Positions 51,399-60,954 of a stretch of 64,000 nt of DNA are shown piece by piece. Under the pieces are notes generated by a model. It was not told the origin of the DNA. It saw nothing but the letters and a program-made list of their open reading frames with translations, and searched no databases. Origin of the DNA: Pseudodesulfovibrio indicus (GTDB taxonomy: Bacteria; Desulfobacterota; Desulfovibrionia; Desulfovibrionales; Desulfovibrionaceae). The position numbers and the translations under genes were made by a program. How positions within the stretch are numbered: position 1 is the first letter of the stretch; the number at the start of each line of letters is the position of its first letter. The stretch is taken from contig NZ_CP014206.1 of the NCBI RefSeq assembly GCF_001563225.1, forward strand, positions 2,666,001-2,730,000. Direction: 5' to 3'.

Positions 51399-52289
51399 CT
51401 AGAGAGGAAAAATCGAGCCGGAATGCAGCACCGATCTTTCACCCCCACGCAGCAAAACGAGTCCACCATCCAAGGAGAGGCCCGCCAAGGCGGCCTCATA
51501 AGAGGTGTCGTCCCCTTCCCTGACCAAGATAGTTCGTCCGAACCAGGCGAGCTTGCTCTCGAACATTGTGATGAATCGAGTGGGTGGAATCTCGTCGAGC
51601 ATGACTACATACACGCTTTTCCCACGGCTTACAAGCGTCTCAACAAGGGTGCCGGGGCCGCCGGAAAAGTATGGAAGGCGGGTTTTTCCCGCCGGAACTG
51701 AATGATCTTCGCGCATCTGCAAATCAGACGGACAGTCCGCAAGATTAAGCCCTGCGCCGACGATGGACACGCCGTTTCGCTCTTCGATCAATATGCCCCC
51801 AACCTTGCGGTTGTTCTGAAGTATATCGTTCGGCCACTTGACGCGGAACTCCCCTCCCAGTCCGGTCAGGACCTCGGAAACGACGTGTCCGGCCACCAGG
51901 GGGAGCAGGTCGCGCATGGCCCCGGCCCACGCGCCATCGGACGGTGTCGGCGGGAGCACTATGGAGGCGTGGACGTTGCCGGGCAGGGACTGCCACGGCC
52001 GCCGGAGCTGTCCCCTGCCCTCGGTCTGGCGGGCGCAGACGACCGCGCCCCACGGTCCCAGGACTCCTTCCTCCACCAAGCGTCGGGCCAACTCCATGGA
52101 GCTGGCGCAGGACTCGGCCAGGACCACGGTGGCCGAAGTCTCCCGCCGCGCCCGCAGCCAGTTGTCCGGCGCGTCCGGTCCTGCCGGTTCCCACGGGCCG
52201 AGGGCGCGCATGTCCTTATCCCAGGACGGGTGCAGGGCCGACAATCGCTCAGGGTCGGCCTCCATGAGATAAATTCCTGTTGGAATCAT
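51399..52289 (-). CDS. birA: biotin--protein ligase
   Basis: A 296-residue ligase: ESCASSMELARRLVEEG, the biotinyl-AMP loop TEGRGQLRRPW (GRGQLRR in place of GRGRxGR), FRVKWPNDILQ and RKVGGILIEE. It lacks the N-terminal HTH of E. coli BirA; instead it has an N-terminal stretch of about 50 residues without a clear fold. It is 60 bases upstream of pyc on the same strand, so it probably biotinylates that enzyme. Confidence 0.9.
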   Translation of the reverse strand: MIPTGIYLMEADPERLSALHPSWDKDMRALGPWEPAGPDAPDNWLRARRETSATVVLAESCASSMELARRLVEEGVLGPWGAVVCARQTEGRGQLRRPWQSLPGNVHASIVLPPTPSDGAWAGAMRDLLPLVAGHVVSEVLTGLGGEFRVKWPNDILQNNRKVGGILIEERNGVSIVGAGLNLADCPSDLQMREDHSVPAGKTRLPYFSGGPGTLVETLVSRGKSVYVVMLDEIPPTRFITMFESKLAWFGRTILVREGDDTSYEAALAGLSLDGGLVLLRGGERSVLHSGSIFPL

Positions 52290-52315
52290 GGTTTACCTTG
52301 TGCTAGAAGTAGGCA

Positions 52316-53440
52316 ATGAAGCTGTACCTGGCTGGCGGCGCAGTCCGCGATCTCTTGCTCGGCAAGCCCCTGCACGACCGGGACTATCTGGTCACCGGAG
52401 CGACCCGCGAGGAATTTGTGAAGACCTTTCCCCAGGCCCAGGAGGTGGGCCGGGCCTTCCCGGTCTTCCTGGTCGACGGCGTCGAATTCTCCTTTCCCCG
52501 CGCGGGTTCCCTTGAAGAAGAAGTAAAAGCCAGGGACCTGACTGTCAACGCGCAATTGCTCGGCGAGGACGGCGAATTGATCTGCCACCCGCAGGGGCTG
52601 GAAGACCTGAGAAAACGCATCCTCCGCCCCGCCTCGTCCCACTCCCTTTCCGACGACCCCCTGCGCGTGTTCCGGGCCGCCCGGTTCTGGACCCGTTTTT
52701 CGGACTTCACCCCGCACGGCGAACTGATCTACGCCATGCGCGACGCTTCGGCCCAGGGGCTGCTCAAGACCATTGCCGCCGACCGGGTGGGCCAGGAGCT
52801 GCAGCGCTCCCTGGAAGGCGCAAAGCCCGGCAATTTCCTCCGGCTCCTGGCCGAGGCGGACTGCCTTGACCCCTGGTTCTCGGAACTCAAGATGGCCAGG
52901 AATATTCCGGCCGGGCCGCCCGCCTATCACGACAGCGACATCTTCGAGCACACCTGCACGGTCATGGACCGGCTGGCGGGTGATCCCATGGCCGCCTGGA
53001 TGGGACTGTGCCACGACCTGGGCAAGACCCTGACCCCGCACGACAAGCTCCCCCGGCATCACGGGCACGACCTGGCCGGGGTCGCCCTGGCCGAGACCCT
53101 CGCCCTGCGCCTGCGGCTGTCCAACGGACACAAGGTAGCGGGCATGAAGGCGGCCCGCTGGCACATGACCGCGGCCAGCTACCCGGCCCTGCGCCCTTCC
53201 ACCAGGGTGGACCTGCTCATGGACCTGCACCTCTCCCGGACCCTTGAACCGCTGTTCCGGCTGGTCCGCGCCGACCACGGCGAAGACTTCGCCGACCGGG
53301 CCGAGCGCGACCTGGCCGTCATCCTGGCCGTGCGTCTCGCCCCGAAGGACAGGAACCAGGGAGCCGCGTCGGGCGAGAAACTGCGCTCCCTGCGCGCCAT
53401 GAAGCTGAAAAAGGTGGATGGCGGAGCAACTCCGTTTTGA
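52316..53440 (+). CDS. cca: tRNA nucleotidyltransferase, CC-adding type, with HD domain
   Basis: A 374-residue class II nucleotidyltransferase: LYLAGGAVRDLLLGKPLHDRDYLVTGA (GG and DxD motifs), KARDLTVNAQLL (B motif) and SDDPLRVFRAARFWTRF. It ends in an HD domain (DSDIFEHTCTVMDRLAG, MGLCHDLGKTLTP). With the A-adding protein at 498, it is probably the CC-adding partner. It is divergent from birA with only 26 bases between starts. Confidence 0.87.
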   Translation: MKLYLAGGAVRDLLLGKPLHDRDYLVTGATREEFVKTFPQAQEVGRAFPVFLVDGVEFSFPRAGSLEEEVKARDLTVNAQLLGEDGELICHPQGLEDLRKRILRPASSHSLSDDPLRVFRAARFWTRFSDFTPHGELIYAMRDASAQGLLKTIAADRVGQELQRSLEGAKPGNFLRLLAEADCLDPWFSELKMARNIPAGPPAYHDSDIFEHTCTVMDRLAGDPMAAWMGLCHDLGKTLTPHDKLPRHHGHDLAGVALAETLALRLRLSNGHKVAGMKAARWHMTAASYPALRPSTRVDLLMDLHLSRTLEPLFRLVRADHGEDFADRAERDLAVILAVRLAPKDRNQGAASGEKLRSLRAMKLKKVDGGATPF

Positions 53441-53529
53441 CAAAAACACCCCGACCGCATAATACTATGCCTGACTGAGCCGAACCACAGTAAACACAGC
53501 AACCGACCGACATGGATGGAGAAAACCGC

Positions 53530-54441
53530 ATGAGACTCGTTACCCGTTCCGACTTCGACGGCCTGGCCTGCGCCACCCTGCTCAAACAGCTCAATCTGAT
53601 CGACGATTATCTGTTCGCCCATCCCAAGGACCTGCAGGACGGCCGCGTCGAAGTCTCCGCCAACGACATCCTGGCCAACGTGCCGTACGTCGAGGGGTGC
53701 GGGCTGTGGTTCGATCACCACACCAGCGAGCAGGACCGACTGGGCGACATCCGGTTCGAGGGCGAAAGCAAGCCGCTGCCCAGCTGCGCGAGGGTGATCT
53801 ACGAGTATTACGGGGCCAAGAAGTTTCCGGCCTCCTACTCCGCCTTCATCGAGGCCGTAGACAAGGTGGATTCGGCCAACCTGACCGCCGAGGAGATCAC
53901 CAACCCCACGGGCTGGGTGCTGCTCGGCTTCATCATGGACCCGCGCACCGGCCTGGGCCGCTACCGCGACTTCCGCATCAGCAACTACCAGCTGATGCTC
54001 GACATGATCGAATACTGCCGCTCCAAATCCGCCGAAGAGATCATCGCCATCCCGGACGTGCGCGAACGCATCGAAAAGTATTTCGCGGACCAGGACGACT
54101 TCATCAAGATGCTCAAGGACAACGCCGAGGTGCACGGCGACGCGGTCGTCCTGGACCTGAGGGACCAGGACCCCATCCACTGCGGCAACCGGTTCATGAT
54201 CTACACCCTGTTCAGCGAGTGCAACATCTCGATCCGGGTCATCTGGGGATTCAAGAAGCAGAACGTGGTCTTCACCGTGGGCCACTCCATCCTCAACCGC
54301 ACGAGCAAGGTGGACGTGGGCGCGCTGATGCTCTCCCTGGGCGGCGGCGGCCACAAGGCCGTGGGCACCTGCCAGGTGGCCGAACCGGACGCGCCCGAGA
54401 CCCTGGCCAAGATCATCGAGCGGATCAACGAGCAGTCGTAA
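53530..54441 (+). CDS. DHH family phosphoesterase
   Basis: A 303-residue DHH/DHHA1 protein: RLVTRSDFDGLACATLLKQL, the DHH-type motif LWFDHHTSEQDRLGD, then YSAFIEAVDKVDSANLT. The C-terminal part has the DHHA1 glycine motif LSLGGGGHKAVGTCQV. Related proteins act as exopolyphosphatases or nano-RNases; the substrate is not known here. I chose the ATG at 53530 with GGAG about 9 bases upstream. Confidence 0.85.
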   Translation: MRLVTRSDFDGLACATLLKQLNLIDDYLFAHPKDLQDGRVEVSANDILANVPYVEGCGLWFDHHTSEQDRLGDIRFEGESKPLPSCARVIYEYYGAKKFPASYSAFIEAVDKVDSANLTAEEITNPTGWVLLGFIMDPRTGLGRYRDFRISNYQLMLDMIEYCRSKSAEEIIAIPDVRERIEKYFADQDDFIKMLKDNAEVHGDAVVLDLRDQDPIHCGNRFMIYTLFSECNISIRVIWGFKKQNVVFTVGHSILNRTSKVDVGALMLSLGGGGHKAVGTCQVAEPDAPETLAKIIERINEQS

Positions 54442-54450
54442 CCGGGCGGG

Positions 54451-55224
54451 CTATCCGCCCGCAAGCTCCTTCATGGCCTGACGGGCCTCTTCCCTGCGCC
54501 GGGCGTACAGCTCGGCGCAGAAGTTTTCCAGGGGTTCGCGGACGTCCTTCAGGGGCGGCAGGTCCGCCACCTCCGGGAACTGGTACCCCTTGAAGTCGAT
54601 GGGCACGAAGCACATGTCGTTGTCCAGCCCGCACCCTTCCTTGAGATAGATGTCGCCCATGATCTGCTCCCGCTCCATCTGGACCGGGTTCAGCCGTTTC
54701 ACCTCGCGCAGCACCGAGGTCACGGACGACTCCTCGTTGGCCTTCCTGATCTTTTCATTGATGTAGGCCGCCACCTCTTCCAGCCGCCGGTAGTGCATGG
54801 TCAGCCGCTTGCGTCCCTTCTGGACGGGGTCGTCGTAGTACTGCCCGTGGAGATAGTCCTGGGCCGCCTTGCGCAGCTGCTCGTAGGCGTCGAGAACGCA
54901 GGCCGTGAAGCGCCGCTTGCCGGTCAGGGCGAACGGCAGGGATTCGCGGGGGAGGATGCCCGCGCCCTCGGCCTGGGGCATGGAGGCGGGATCGATGCCC
55001 AGCCTCCGGAAACATTCGTCCGCCGCCGCCTCGTCGAGCAGCAGGAGCCGCAGGGTGGCCTCGGCGCGGTACAGCTGCTCGACCACGGGCAGGAAGTCGC
55101 GGATCATGCCGGAGTATGCCTCCAACGCATTGTCCAGTTCCTTCCTGTTGCCGAAAAAGGATTCGGCCATGTCGGAGACGACATCCTGTTGAAGTTGGTC
55201 GGCAAAATCACTGATATCGGACAC
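54451..55224 (-). CDS. hypothetical helical protein
   Basis: A 257-residue, highly helical charged protein with no domain that I recognise (ISDFADQLQQDVVSDMAESFF; KRLTMHYRRLEEVAAYINEKIR; CFVPIDFKGYQFPE). The GTG at 55224 has GGAGG four bases upstream; an ATG at 55245 is an alternative. It converges with the DHH gene (9 bases apart). Core-like codon use suggests a genuine conserved gene of this group. Confidence 0.7.
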   Translation of the reverse strand: MSDISDFADQLQQDVVSDMAESFFGNRKELDNALEAYSGMIRDFLPVVEQLYRAEATLRLLLLDEAAADECFRRLGIDPASMPQAEGAGILPRESLPFALTGKRRFTACVLDAYEQLRKAAQDYLHGQYYDDPVQKGRKRLTMHYRRLEEVAAYINEKIRKANEESSVTSVLREVKRLNPVQMEREQIMGDIYLKEGCGLDNDMCFVPIDFKGYQFPEVADLPPLKDVREPLENFCAELYARRREEARQAMKELAGG

Positions 55225-55370
55225 ATTTCCTCCATCCTGATGCATTTATTTCACCAGGAATGGCCATTTTCCTCTCAAATCTCTCCATGGTCAACACATT
55301 TGCATTGCTTCAAGCGCTCAAACCCAATAAGGTGCCAGCGTCCAAGCCAAAGCCAACACAAGAGAGCGAC

Positions 55371-57449
55371 ATGTTACTGAACGAGCACAAGAGCAAGATC
55401 CTGTTCGAAAGAATCGGAATCCCTGTGCCGGAAGGCGCAGCCGTCTTTCCCGGCGACGAGGAGGGATTCTCCCCCGACTTTCCACTGCCCTGGTTCCTCA
55501 AGTCCCAGGTGCTCACCGGCGGCAGAGGCAAGGCGGGCGGCATCCTGCGCATCGATGCTGCGGACGACTTCGCCCCCACCGCCCGCAAACTCTTCGGCCT
55601 GAACATCAAGGGGCACGCCGTGCCCTTCATCCGCGTGGAACCCGGCGTCGAGATCGGGCGCGAATTCTACCTCTCCCTGACCGTGTCCCGCGAGCGCAAG
55701 TGCATCCTGCTCACCGTGGGCCGCGTGGGCGGCGTGGAGATCGAGAACCTGGGCAAGGACAACCTTCTGGTGCAGGAGATCGTCCTGCCGAACGGCCCGG
55801 CGCCCAACCAGATCAGGGCGGCCTTCTTCCATCTCGGCCTGGAGAAATCCCAGTTCCAGGAGTTCGCCACCCTGCTCGTGGCCCTGTTCAACGGCATGCT
55901 CGACCGGGGTTTGCTCATGGCCGAGATCAACCCGCTCATCGCCACCAAGAACAACCGGTTCCTGGCCCTGGACGGCAAGGTGGAGATCGACGACAACTTC
56001 GCGGAGCTGGACCCGGCCACCGAGGAGTATTACCAGCGCGAACACGCCACCGACGAGGAAAACACGGCCCGCGACGCGGGACTGTCCTTCGTCAAGCTGC
56101 CCGGCTGGGTCGGCCTGATGGTCAACGGCGCAGGACTGGCCATGGCCACCATGGACCTGCTCAACTTCTCGGGCCTGCCCGCCTCCAACTTCCTGGACCT
56201 GGGCGGCGGGGCCGATCAGAAACGCATGGAGACCGCCCTGGCGCTGCTCTTCGGCGACGCCAAGGCCAAGGCCATCTTCATCAATCTTTTCGGCGGCATC
56301 CTGTCTTGCGAAAAGGTCGCCCTGGCCATGCAGGGCGCGCTCGGCGGCACGTCCCCGGAGAAGCCCATCGTGGTCCGCATGTCGGGCAAGGACTCCGAGT
56401 CCGGCCTGCGCATTCTCAAGTCGCTTGAGGTGGACAACCTGCACATGGTCTCCAACATGCGCGAGGCCATGCAGATTCTGCGGTCCCTCCGCCCGGCGGA
56501 CTACCCGGCGGTGGAATACCCCACCCCCATGGACCGCCCCCTGGGCGACCGCCCCGCCGCCTCGGGCTACCGGAGCGACGCCGTGTTCGGCATCGACCGC
56601 GACACCCCGATCCTGGTCCAGGGCATCACCGGCCGCGAAGGCCAGCTCCACACCCGGCTCATGCTGGAATACGGGGCCAACGTGGTTGCGGGCGTCACCC
56701 CGTTCAAGGGCGGCCAGGAGGTCCTGGGCGTGCCGGTCTACGATTCCATTGCCGAGGCCGTGCGCGACCATCGGATCGGGGCGTCCATCATCTTCGTGCC
56801 CCCCCGCCTGGCCGCCGACGCGGTGGCCGAGGCGGCGTTCAACGAGATCCCGTGGGCCGTGTGCATCACCGAAGGCATTACCCAGCACGACATGCTGGCC
56901 ACCTTCGAGCGCATCCGCCGCTCTCCGACCCGCGTGGTCGGCCCGAACACCCCCGGCATCATCGTCCCCGGGCAGACCAAGATCGGCATCCTGCCCCCCA
57001 CCCCGTTCTCTCCCGGCCCGGTGGCCGTACTCTCCCGCAGCGGCACCCTGACCTACGAGGTGGCGGACCGTCTGACCGCCGCAGGCATCGGCCAATCCCT
57101 GTGCGTGGGCATAGGCGGCGATCCCTTCATCGGCGTCTCCTTCGTGGATATGTTCGAAATGATTCGCAATCACGAAGGAACCAAGGCCGTGGTCGTGCTT
57201 GGTGAAATCGGTGGACAGGCCGAGGAGAATCTGGCTGAATACGTCCTCCGGACGGGTTTCGACAAACCCGTGGTCTCCTTCATCGCCGGGCAGACCGCTC
57301 CTCCGGGCAAACGATTGGGTCACGCCGGGGCGATCCTGGAGAAAGGCGGGACCATCGAAGGCAAGCTCGAAGCCATGAGCCGGGCCGGTTTCGCTGTCTG
57401 CCCCAGCCTCAAGGCTGTGGCGGAGATCACGGCCAAGGCACTGAAATAA
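55371..57449 (+). CDS. sucCD: fused succinyl-CoA synthetase beta-alpha protein
   Basis: A 692-residue fusion. The first 380 residues are SucC-like: [38 protein letters not shown] (ATP-grasp), [14 protein letters not shown] [10 protein letters not shown]. The remaining 300 are SucD-like: [67 protein letters not shown] and the phosphohistidine motif GHAGAIL. The short linker around [13 protein letters not shown] joins them. Substrate (succinate or a related acid) is not certain. The first 37 codons of a longer frame are unlike SucC, so I chose the ATG at 55371. Confidence 0.9.
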   Translation: MLLNEHKSKILFERIGIPVPEGAAVFPGDEEGFSPDFPLPWFLKSQVLTGGRGKAGGILRIDAADDFAPTARKLFGLNIKGHAVPFIRVEPGVEIGREFYLSLTVSRERKCILLTVGRVGGVEIENLGKDNLLVQEIVLPNGPAPNQIRAAFFHLGLEKSQFQEFATLLVALFNGMLDRGLLMAEINPLIATKNNRFLALDGKVEIDDNFAELDPATEEYYQREHATDEENTARDAGLSFVKLPGWVGLMVNGAGLAMATMDLLNFSGLPASNFLDLGGGADQKRMETALALLFGDAKAKAIFINLFGGILSCEKVALAMQGALGGTSPEKPIVVRMSGKDSESGLRILKSLEVDNLHMVSNMREAMQILRSLRPADYPAVEYPTPMDRPLGDRPAASGYRSDAVFGIDRDTPILVQGITGREGQLHTRLMLEYGANVVAGVTPFKGGQEVLGVPVYDSIAEAVRDHRIGASIIFVPPRLAADAVAEAAFNEIPWAVCITEGITQHDMLATFERIRRSPTRVVGPNTPGIIVPGQTKIGILPPTPFSPGPVAVLSRSGTLTYEVADRLTAAGIGQSLCVGIGGDPFIGVSFVDMFEMIRNHEGTKAVVVLGEIGGQAEENLAEYVLRTGFDKPVVSFIAGQTAPPGKRLGHAGAILEKGGTIEGKLEAMSRAGFAVCPSLKAVAEITAKALK

Positions 57450-57461
57450 AAGGAATCAAAG

Positions 57462-58523
57462 TTGAAGGTACTGTTACTCGACCTGGGCAAGATCATGCGC
57501 GGCGGCCAGCGCCAGGTGTTCTACCTCGCCAGGGCCCTGTCCCGCACCGACGGGTTCGAGCCCCTTGTGGCCATCCCTTCGGGCTCCCCGCTCAAGCCCC
57601 TGCTGGTGGAGAACGCCATCCCCTTCACCGACCTGCCCTCCCACAGCGACTACAATCCCCTGAACATCCTGCGGGTGCTGTCGGTCATCAAGTCGTTCGA
57701 CCCGGACATCGTGCACACCAACGATGCCAAGGGCGCGTCCCTGGCCGCCATGGCCAAGAAATTCCGCAAGGGACGGTTCAAGCTGGTGCACAGCCGCCGG
57801 GTCTCCTACCGGCTCAAGCCGGGCTGGAGCCGCAAGAAGTATCTGGAGGGCGACCTGCTGGTGGCCGTAAGCCGCGAAATCCAAGACGTGCTCGTCTCCT
57901 GCGGCGTACCCGAGGAGAAGACCACCACCATCCACAGCGGCATCGACCCGTCCATGTACGAGGCCGAACCGCGCAAGCACCCCATGCTGACCATCGGCGC
58001 AGTGGGCGCGCTCAGCACCCAGAAGGGATTCGAGGTCCTCATCGACGCCCTGGCCCACCTGCGCAAATCCACGGACATGCCGCATTGGCAGTGCATGATC
58101 GCGGGCGAAGGCCCGCTGCGCTACGAATTGAAGCAGCAGGCAGAAAAGCTCAAGCTGGCCGACTCCATCCTCTTCCTGGGCTACCGCGACAGCCGCGAGG
58201 TCCTGCCGGAGATCGACATCCTGACCGTTCCCTCGGTGGACGGCGAGGGATCGAACGCGGTCATCAAGGAAGGATGGGCCACCCGCACCCCGGTCATCAC
58301 CTCGGACCTGCCCTCCAATCTGGAGCTGGTCACTCACGAGGAGGACGGCCTGGTCTTCCGCAACCGCGACGCCAAGGAGCTGGCCGATTGCATCGTCAGG
58401 CTGGTCAAGGACGAGGCGCTGTCCGCCCAACTGGTGGCCAACGGCACAAGGTCCATGGCCCGCTACACGGACGAAGTCATGGCCGGCAAGTACATGACCC
58501 TGTACCGGGGGCTGTGCCGCTAG
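57462..58523 (+). CDS. GT4-family glycosyltransferase
   Basis: A 353-residue GT-B enzyme: KIMRGGQRQVFYLARALSRT, VHTNDAKGASLAAMAKKF, LVHSRRVSYRLKPGW, TIGAVGALSTQKGFEVLIDAL and DILTVPSVDGEGSNAVIKEGWATRTPVI. The start is a TTG preceded by AAAGGAATCAAAG. It is 12 bases after sucCD. Donor and acceptor are unknown; a role in LPS or capsule is possible. Confidence 0.87.
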   Translation: MKVLLLDLGKIMRGGQRQVFYLARALSRTDGFEPLVAIPSGSPLKPLLVENAIPFTDLPSHSDYNPLNILRVLSVIKSFDPDIVHTNDAKGASLAAMAKKFRKGRFKLVHSRRVSYRLKPGWSRKKYLEGDLLVAVSREIQDVLVSCGVPEEKTTTIHSGIDPSMYEAEPRKHPMLTIGAVGALSTQKGFEVLIDALAHLRKSTDMPHWQCMIAGEGPLRYELKQQAEKLKLADSILFLGYRDSREVLPEIDILTVPSVDGEGSNAVIKEGWATRTPVITSDLPSNLELVTHEEDGLVFRNRDAKELADCIVRLVKDEALSAQLVANGTRSMARYTDEVMAGKYMTLYRGLCR

Positions 58524-58549
58524 CCTTTCACGGGGTTCGAACGTCTTGA

Positions 58550-58568
58550 GTGATCACGTTCCGATCAC
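58550..58568. repeat. GTGATC-N7-GATCAC inverted repeat, second copy
   Basis: GTGATCACGTTCCGATCAC, 17 of 19 identical to the inner part of 10005-10025. It lies between converging genes, six bases before the stop of the YdjM-like gene. Confidence 0.55.
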
Positions 58569-58573
58569 CGGAA

Positions 58574-59029
58574 TCATTTGAATTTTCCATCCAGAATCAG
58601 GTGGGAGAAGTAGCCCAGGGCAAAGGCCGTGTAGAACGGGACGAAGCCCGGGAACAGGTCCGGCACGCCCATGAAGAACGGCACCGCCAGGATGGGCAGC
58701 GGGATGAGGAACATGGCCCACCAGGTGTGCGTCCAGCCCCGGTGCGTGCCCACGGCCGGGAGCATGGAGAAGAGCCCGAACCAGGCCGCCCAGACGTACA
58801 GCCCCCGGATGATCAGCACCAGGTCCATGACCGCGAAGACCGCGTAATAGAGGTTCTGGCCCTTGGAGTTGGTGTCCACGTCCGGGAACAGCGCGCCGAG
58901 CAGGCAGAACCCCACCAGCCCAGCCGCCTGGAGCGGATCGAAGACCAGCCAGCCGAGCAGAACCGCACCCACGACGCCCATGACGCCGAAGAACAGTCCT
59001 CCCGCGAGATGTCCCCTGTAATCAGGCAT
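58574..59029 (-). CDS. YdjM-like membrane metal-dependent hydrolase (DUF457)
   Basis: A 151-residue protein with several membrane segments and the YdjM-type motifs HLAGGLFFGVMG, LGALFPDVDTNSKGQ and THRGWTHTWWA, which supply the histidines and aspartates of the metal site. Function is unknown. It follows the TetR gene by 22 bases. Confidence 0.85.
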   Translation of the reverse strand: MPDYRGHLAGGLFFGVMGVVGAVLLGWLVFDPLQAAGLVGFCLLGALFPDVDTNSKGQNLYYAVFAVMDLVLIIRGLYVWAAWFGLFSMLPAVGTHRGWTHTWWAMFLIPLPILAVPFFMGVPDLFPGFVPFYTAFALGYFSHLILDGKFK

Positions 59030-59051
59030 TGTCGAAAAACCCGGAAGACCG

Positions 59052-59621
59052 CTAGGCGCGGACGGAACGGATGATGAACTCCCTGGCTTCGGAATACAGG
59101 CCGGGGATGTCGTAGGGCGTCAGGAACCGGGTACGGACCGCACCCACGATCACGCCGTAGACCATGAAGGCCGCCTGGTTCACTGGCAGCGGGCGGATGG
59201 ACCCGTCCTCAATGCCCTTCTGCAAAATTTCTTCTATGAGATCAATCAACTGCCTGAACTTGGCCGCGATCTTCTTGCGGTCCAGGTCCGGGTTGTCGTC
59301 GCTGAAGGGCGAACACCGGATCAGGGTCGGGAAGGTCTTCACGTTGTCGATGGTGAAGTCCAGATACGCCTTGACGAAGATGCCCATGGCTTCGCAGCCG
59401 TTGTCCGCGGCCTCGATGGCCTGGCGCAGGACGCCGATCATGGTGTCGATCAGCTCGGCTCCGGCCTGCATGAAGAGGTTTTCCTTGGAATCGTAATAAT
59501 GGAAGACCAGGCCGGAGGCCACCCCGGCCTGCTCGGCGACCATCTTCATGGTCGTCCCCGCATAGCCGCAGCGCGCAAACAGCTCCTGGGCCGCAAGCAG
59601 GATACCTTCCTTCTTCGTCAT
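59052..59621 (-). CDS. TetR family regulator
   Basis: A 189-residue protein. The N-terminal helix-turn-helix is CGYAGTTMKMVAEQAGVASG then VFHYYDSKENLF. The C-terminal two thirds are the ligand domain. It may control the following YdjM-like gene and itself. The gap above 59621 carries its promoter. Confidence 0.9.
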   Translation of the reverse strand: MTKKEGILLAAQELFARCGYAGTTMKMVAEQAGVASGLVFHYYDSKENLFMQAGAELIDTMIGVLRQAIEAADNGCEAMGIFVKAYLDFTIDNVKTFPTLIRCSPFSDDNPDLDRKKIAAKFRQLIDLIEEILQKGIEDGSIRPLPVNQAAFMVYGVIVGAVRTRFLTPYDIPGLYSEAREFIIRSVRA

Positions 59622-59715
59622 GGGGCGCTCCCTTGCAGTCGAAATGTGACAATGAATGGCATTGCTTAGTATGTGAACACGGTTTGTTCAAGGGGTAAAT
59701 TGAACGGGAGCAGCA

Positions 59716-59750
59716 AATAAAAAAGGGGCGGAGGCCGAAGCCGCCGCCCC
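59716..59750 (-). terminator. terminator after sufB
   Basis: GGGGCGG and CCGCCCC on a GGCTTCGGCC core, followed on the minus strand by TTTTTTATT. Confidence 0.88.
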
Positions 59751-59771
59751 TGGACTGGCGTTTTGCGCCGC

Positions 59772-60932
59772 CTACATGGCGTTGGAGGACTGCAATTCGT
59801 CGATCTGCTTGTCGATCTCCTTTTGCAGCCGCTCGGGCAATCCCATGATGTCGGTGTTCAGGAAGCCGCGTACGATGGTCGAGGTCGCTTCGTCCTCGTC
59901 CATGCCGCGCGCCATGAGATACTCGATCTCGTCCTGGGCGATCTTGCCCACGGACGCCTCGTGGGAGAGCTCCACGCCCTCCAGGGAGCCGTCCAGCTCC
60001 GGGATGGCCCAGATGCGTCCGCTGCCCAGGATGAGGCCCTGACATTCCAGGTGGCCCTTGCTGGGGGTATGGTGGGCGGCGATGTGGCCCCGGTTAATGA
60101 TCGTGCCGCCCGAGGCGATGGTCCGGGCGATGATCTCACACCGGGTCTCCGGGGCGTTCATGATCACGCGGTTGCCCATGTCCAGGTGGGACCCTTCGGT
60201 GGCGACCACCACGGAGTTGAAGCGGGCCACGGAATCCGGGCCGTTCAGCTCGATGGAGGGGTACATCTGGAGGTCCTTGACCGGCTTGAGCAGCACGTAG
60301 TTGGACAGGAACTTGCCGCCCTCCTCGACCACGCCCGCCGAACGCGGCCGCACGGCCACGGATTCGGACCAGTTGTGGACCATGGTGAAGGTCAGGGACG
60401 CGTTCTTCTTGACGAAAAACTCGGAGATGCCCAGGTGCGCGCCGGACTTGGTGCCGTGGGCCACGGAACAGCCGGTGATGATGTGCGCCTCGGCCCCCTC
60501 CTCGATGATCACGAGGTTGTGGACGTTCTGGCCCACGTTCTCGGACTTGAGCATCAGACAGGACTGGATGGGGTCCTTGATCTTGGCCCCGGCCTTGACC
60601 CGGATGAAGTAGCCGCCGTGGAGGTTGTCGTGGGCGGAACGGGTGAACTCGTCCTTGTCCTTGTCCACCAGGGTCCAGTAATACTCCTTGAGGCCGTCGT
60701 ACTTCTTAAGGGCCTCCTTGATGTCCATGATCTCCACGCCATCGTCCTTGGACTGGCAGTGGACCGCGGACTGGTCCATCTGGAGGTAGGACGCGGAGCG
60801 GGTGGACAGGTCGGAGACCACGCCCGCCATGAGGAGCTGATCCTTGTCCTCTTCGGACAGGGCGTTCAGATCGGTGATGGCCTCCTGTTGGAGGCCGTCA
60901 AACTTGAAATTCTTCAGATCGACTTTGCTCAT
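59772..60932 (-). CDS. sufB: SufB/SufD-type FeS assembly protein
   Basis: A 386-residue beta-helix protein. It has EYYWTLVDKDKDEF near the N terminus, IVIEEGAEAHIITGCS, and the conserved C-terminal GRISHEASVGKI-like stretch in ELSHEASVGKIAQDEIEYLMARGMDEDEATSTIVRGFLN. Together with SufC it is a two-gene set, as in archaea and anaerobes. It lies 22 bases after sufC and has its own terminator. Confidence 0.88.
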   Translation of the reverse strand: MSKVDLKNFKFDGLQQEAITDLNALSEEDKDQLLMAGVVSDLSTRSASYLQMDQSAVHCQSKDDGVEIMDIKEALKKYDGLKEYYWTLVDKDKDEFTRSAHDNLHGGYFIRVKAGAKIKDPIQSCLMLKSENVGQNVHNLVIIEEGAEAHIITGCSVAHGTKSGAHLGISEFFVKKNASLTFTMVHNWSESVAVRPRSAGVVEEGGKFLSNYVLLKPVKDLQMYPSIELNGPDSVARFNSVVVATEGSHLDMGNRVIMNAPETRCEIIARTIASGGTIINRGHIAAHHTPSKGHLECQGLILGSGRIWAIPELDGSLEGVELSHEASVGKIAQDEIEYLMARGMDEDEATSTIVRGFLNTDIMGLPERLQKEIDKQIDELQSSNAM

Positions 60933-60954
60933 ATCTATTCTCCCTGCACAGCGG

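Noticed and set aside
47554..51402. 1282-residue plus-strand open frame opposite pyc
   Set aside because: It mirrors pyc, is His/Val/Gly-rich as expected for a shadow of GC-rich codons, and lacks a family match. pyc is clear on the other strand.
55374..57323. 649-residue minus frame over the SucC-SucD fusion
   Set aside because: Shadow; the plus frame is a clear fusion of known families.
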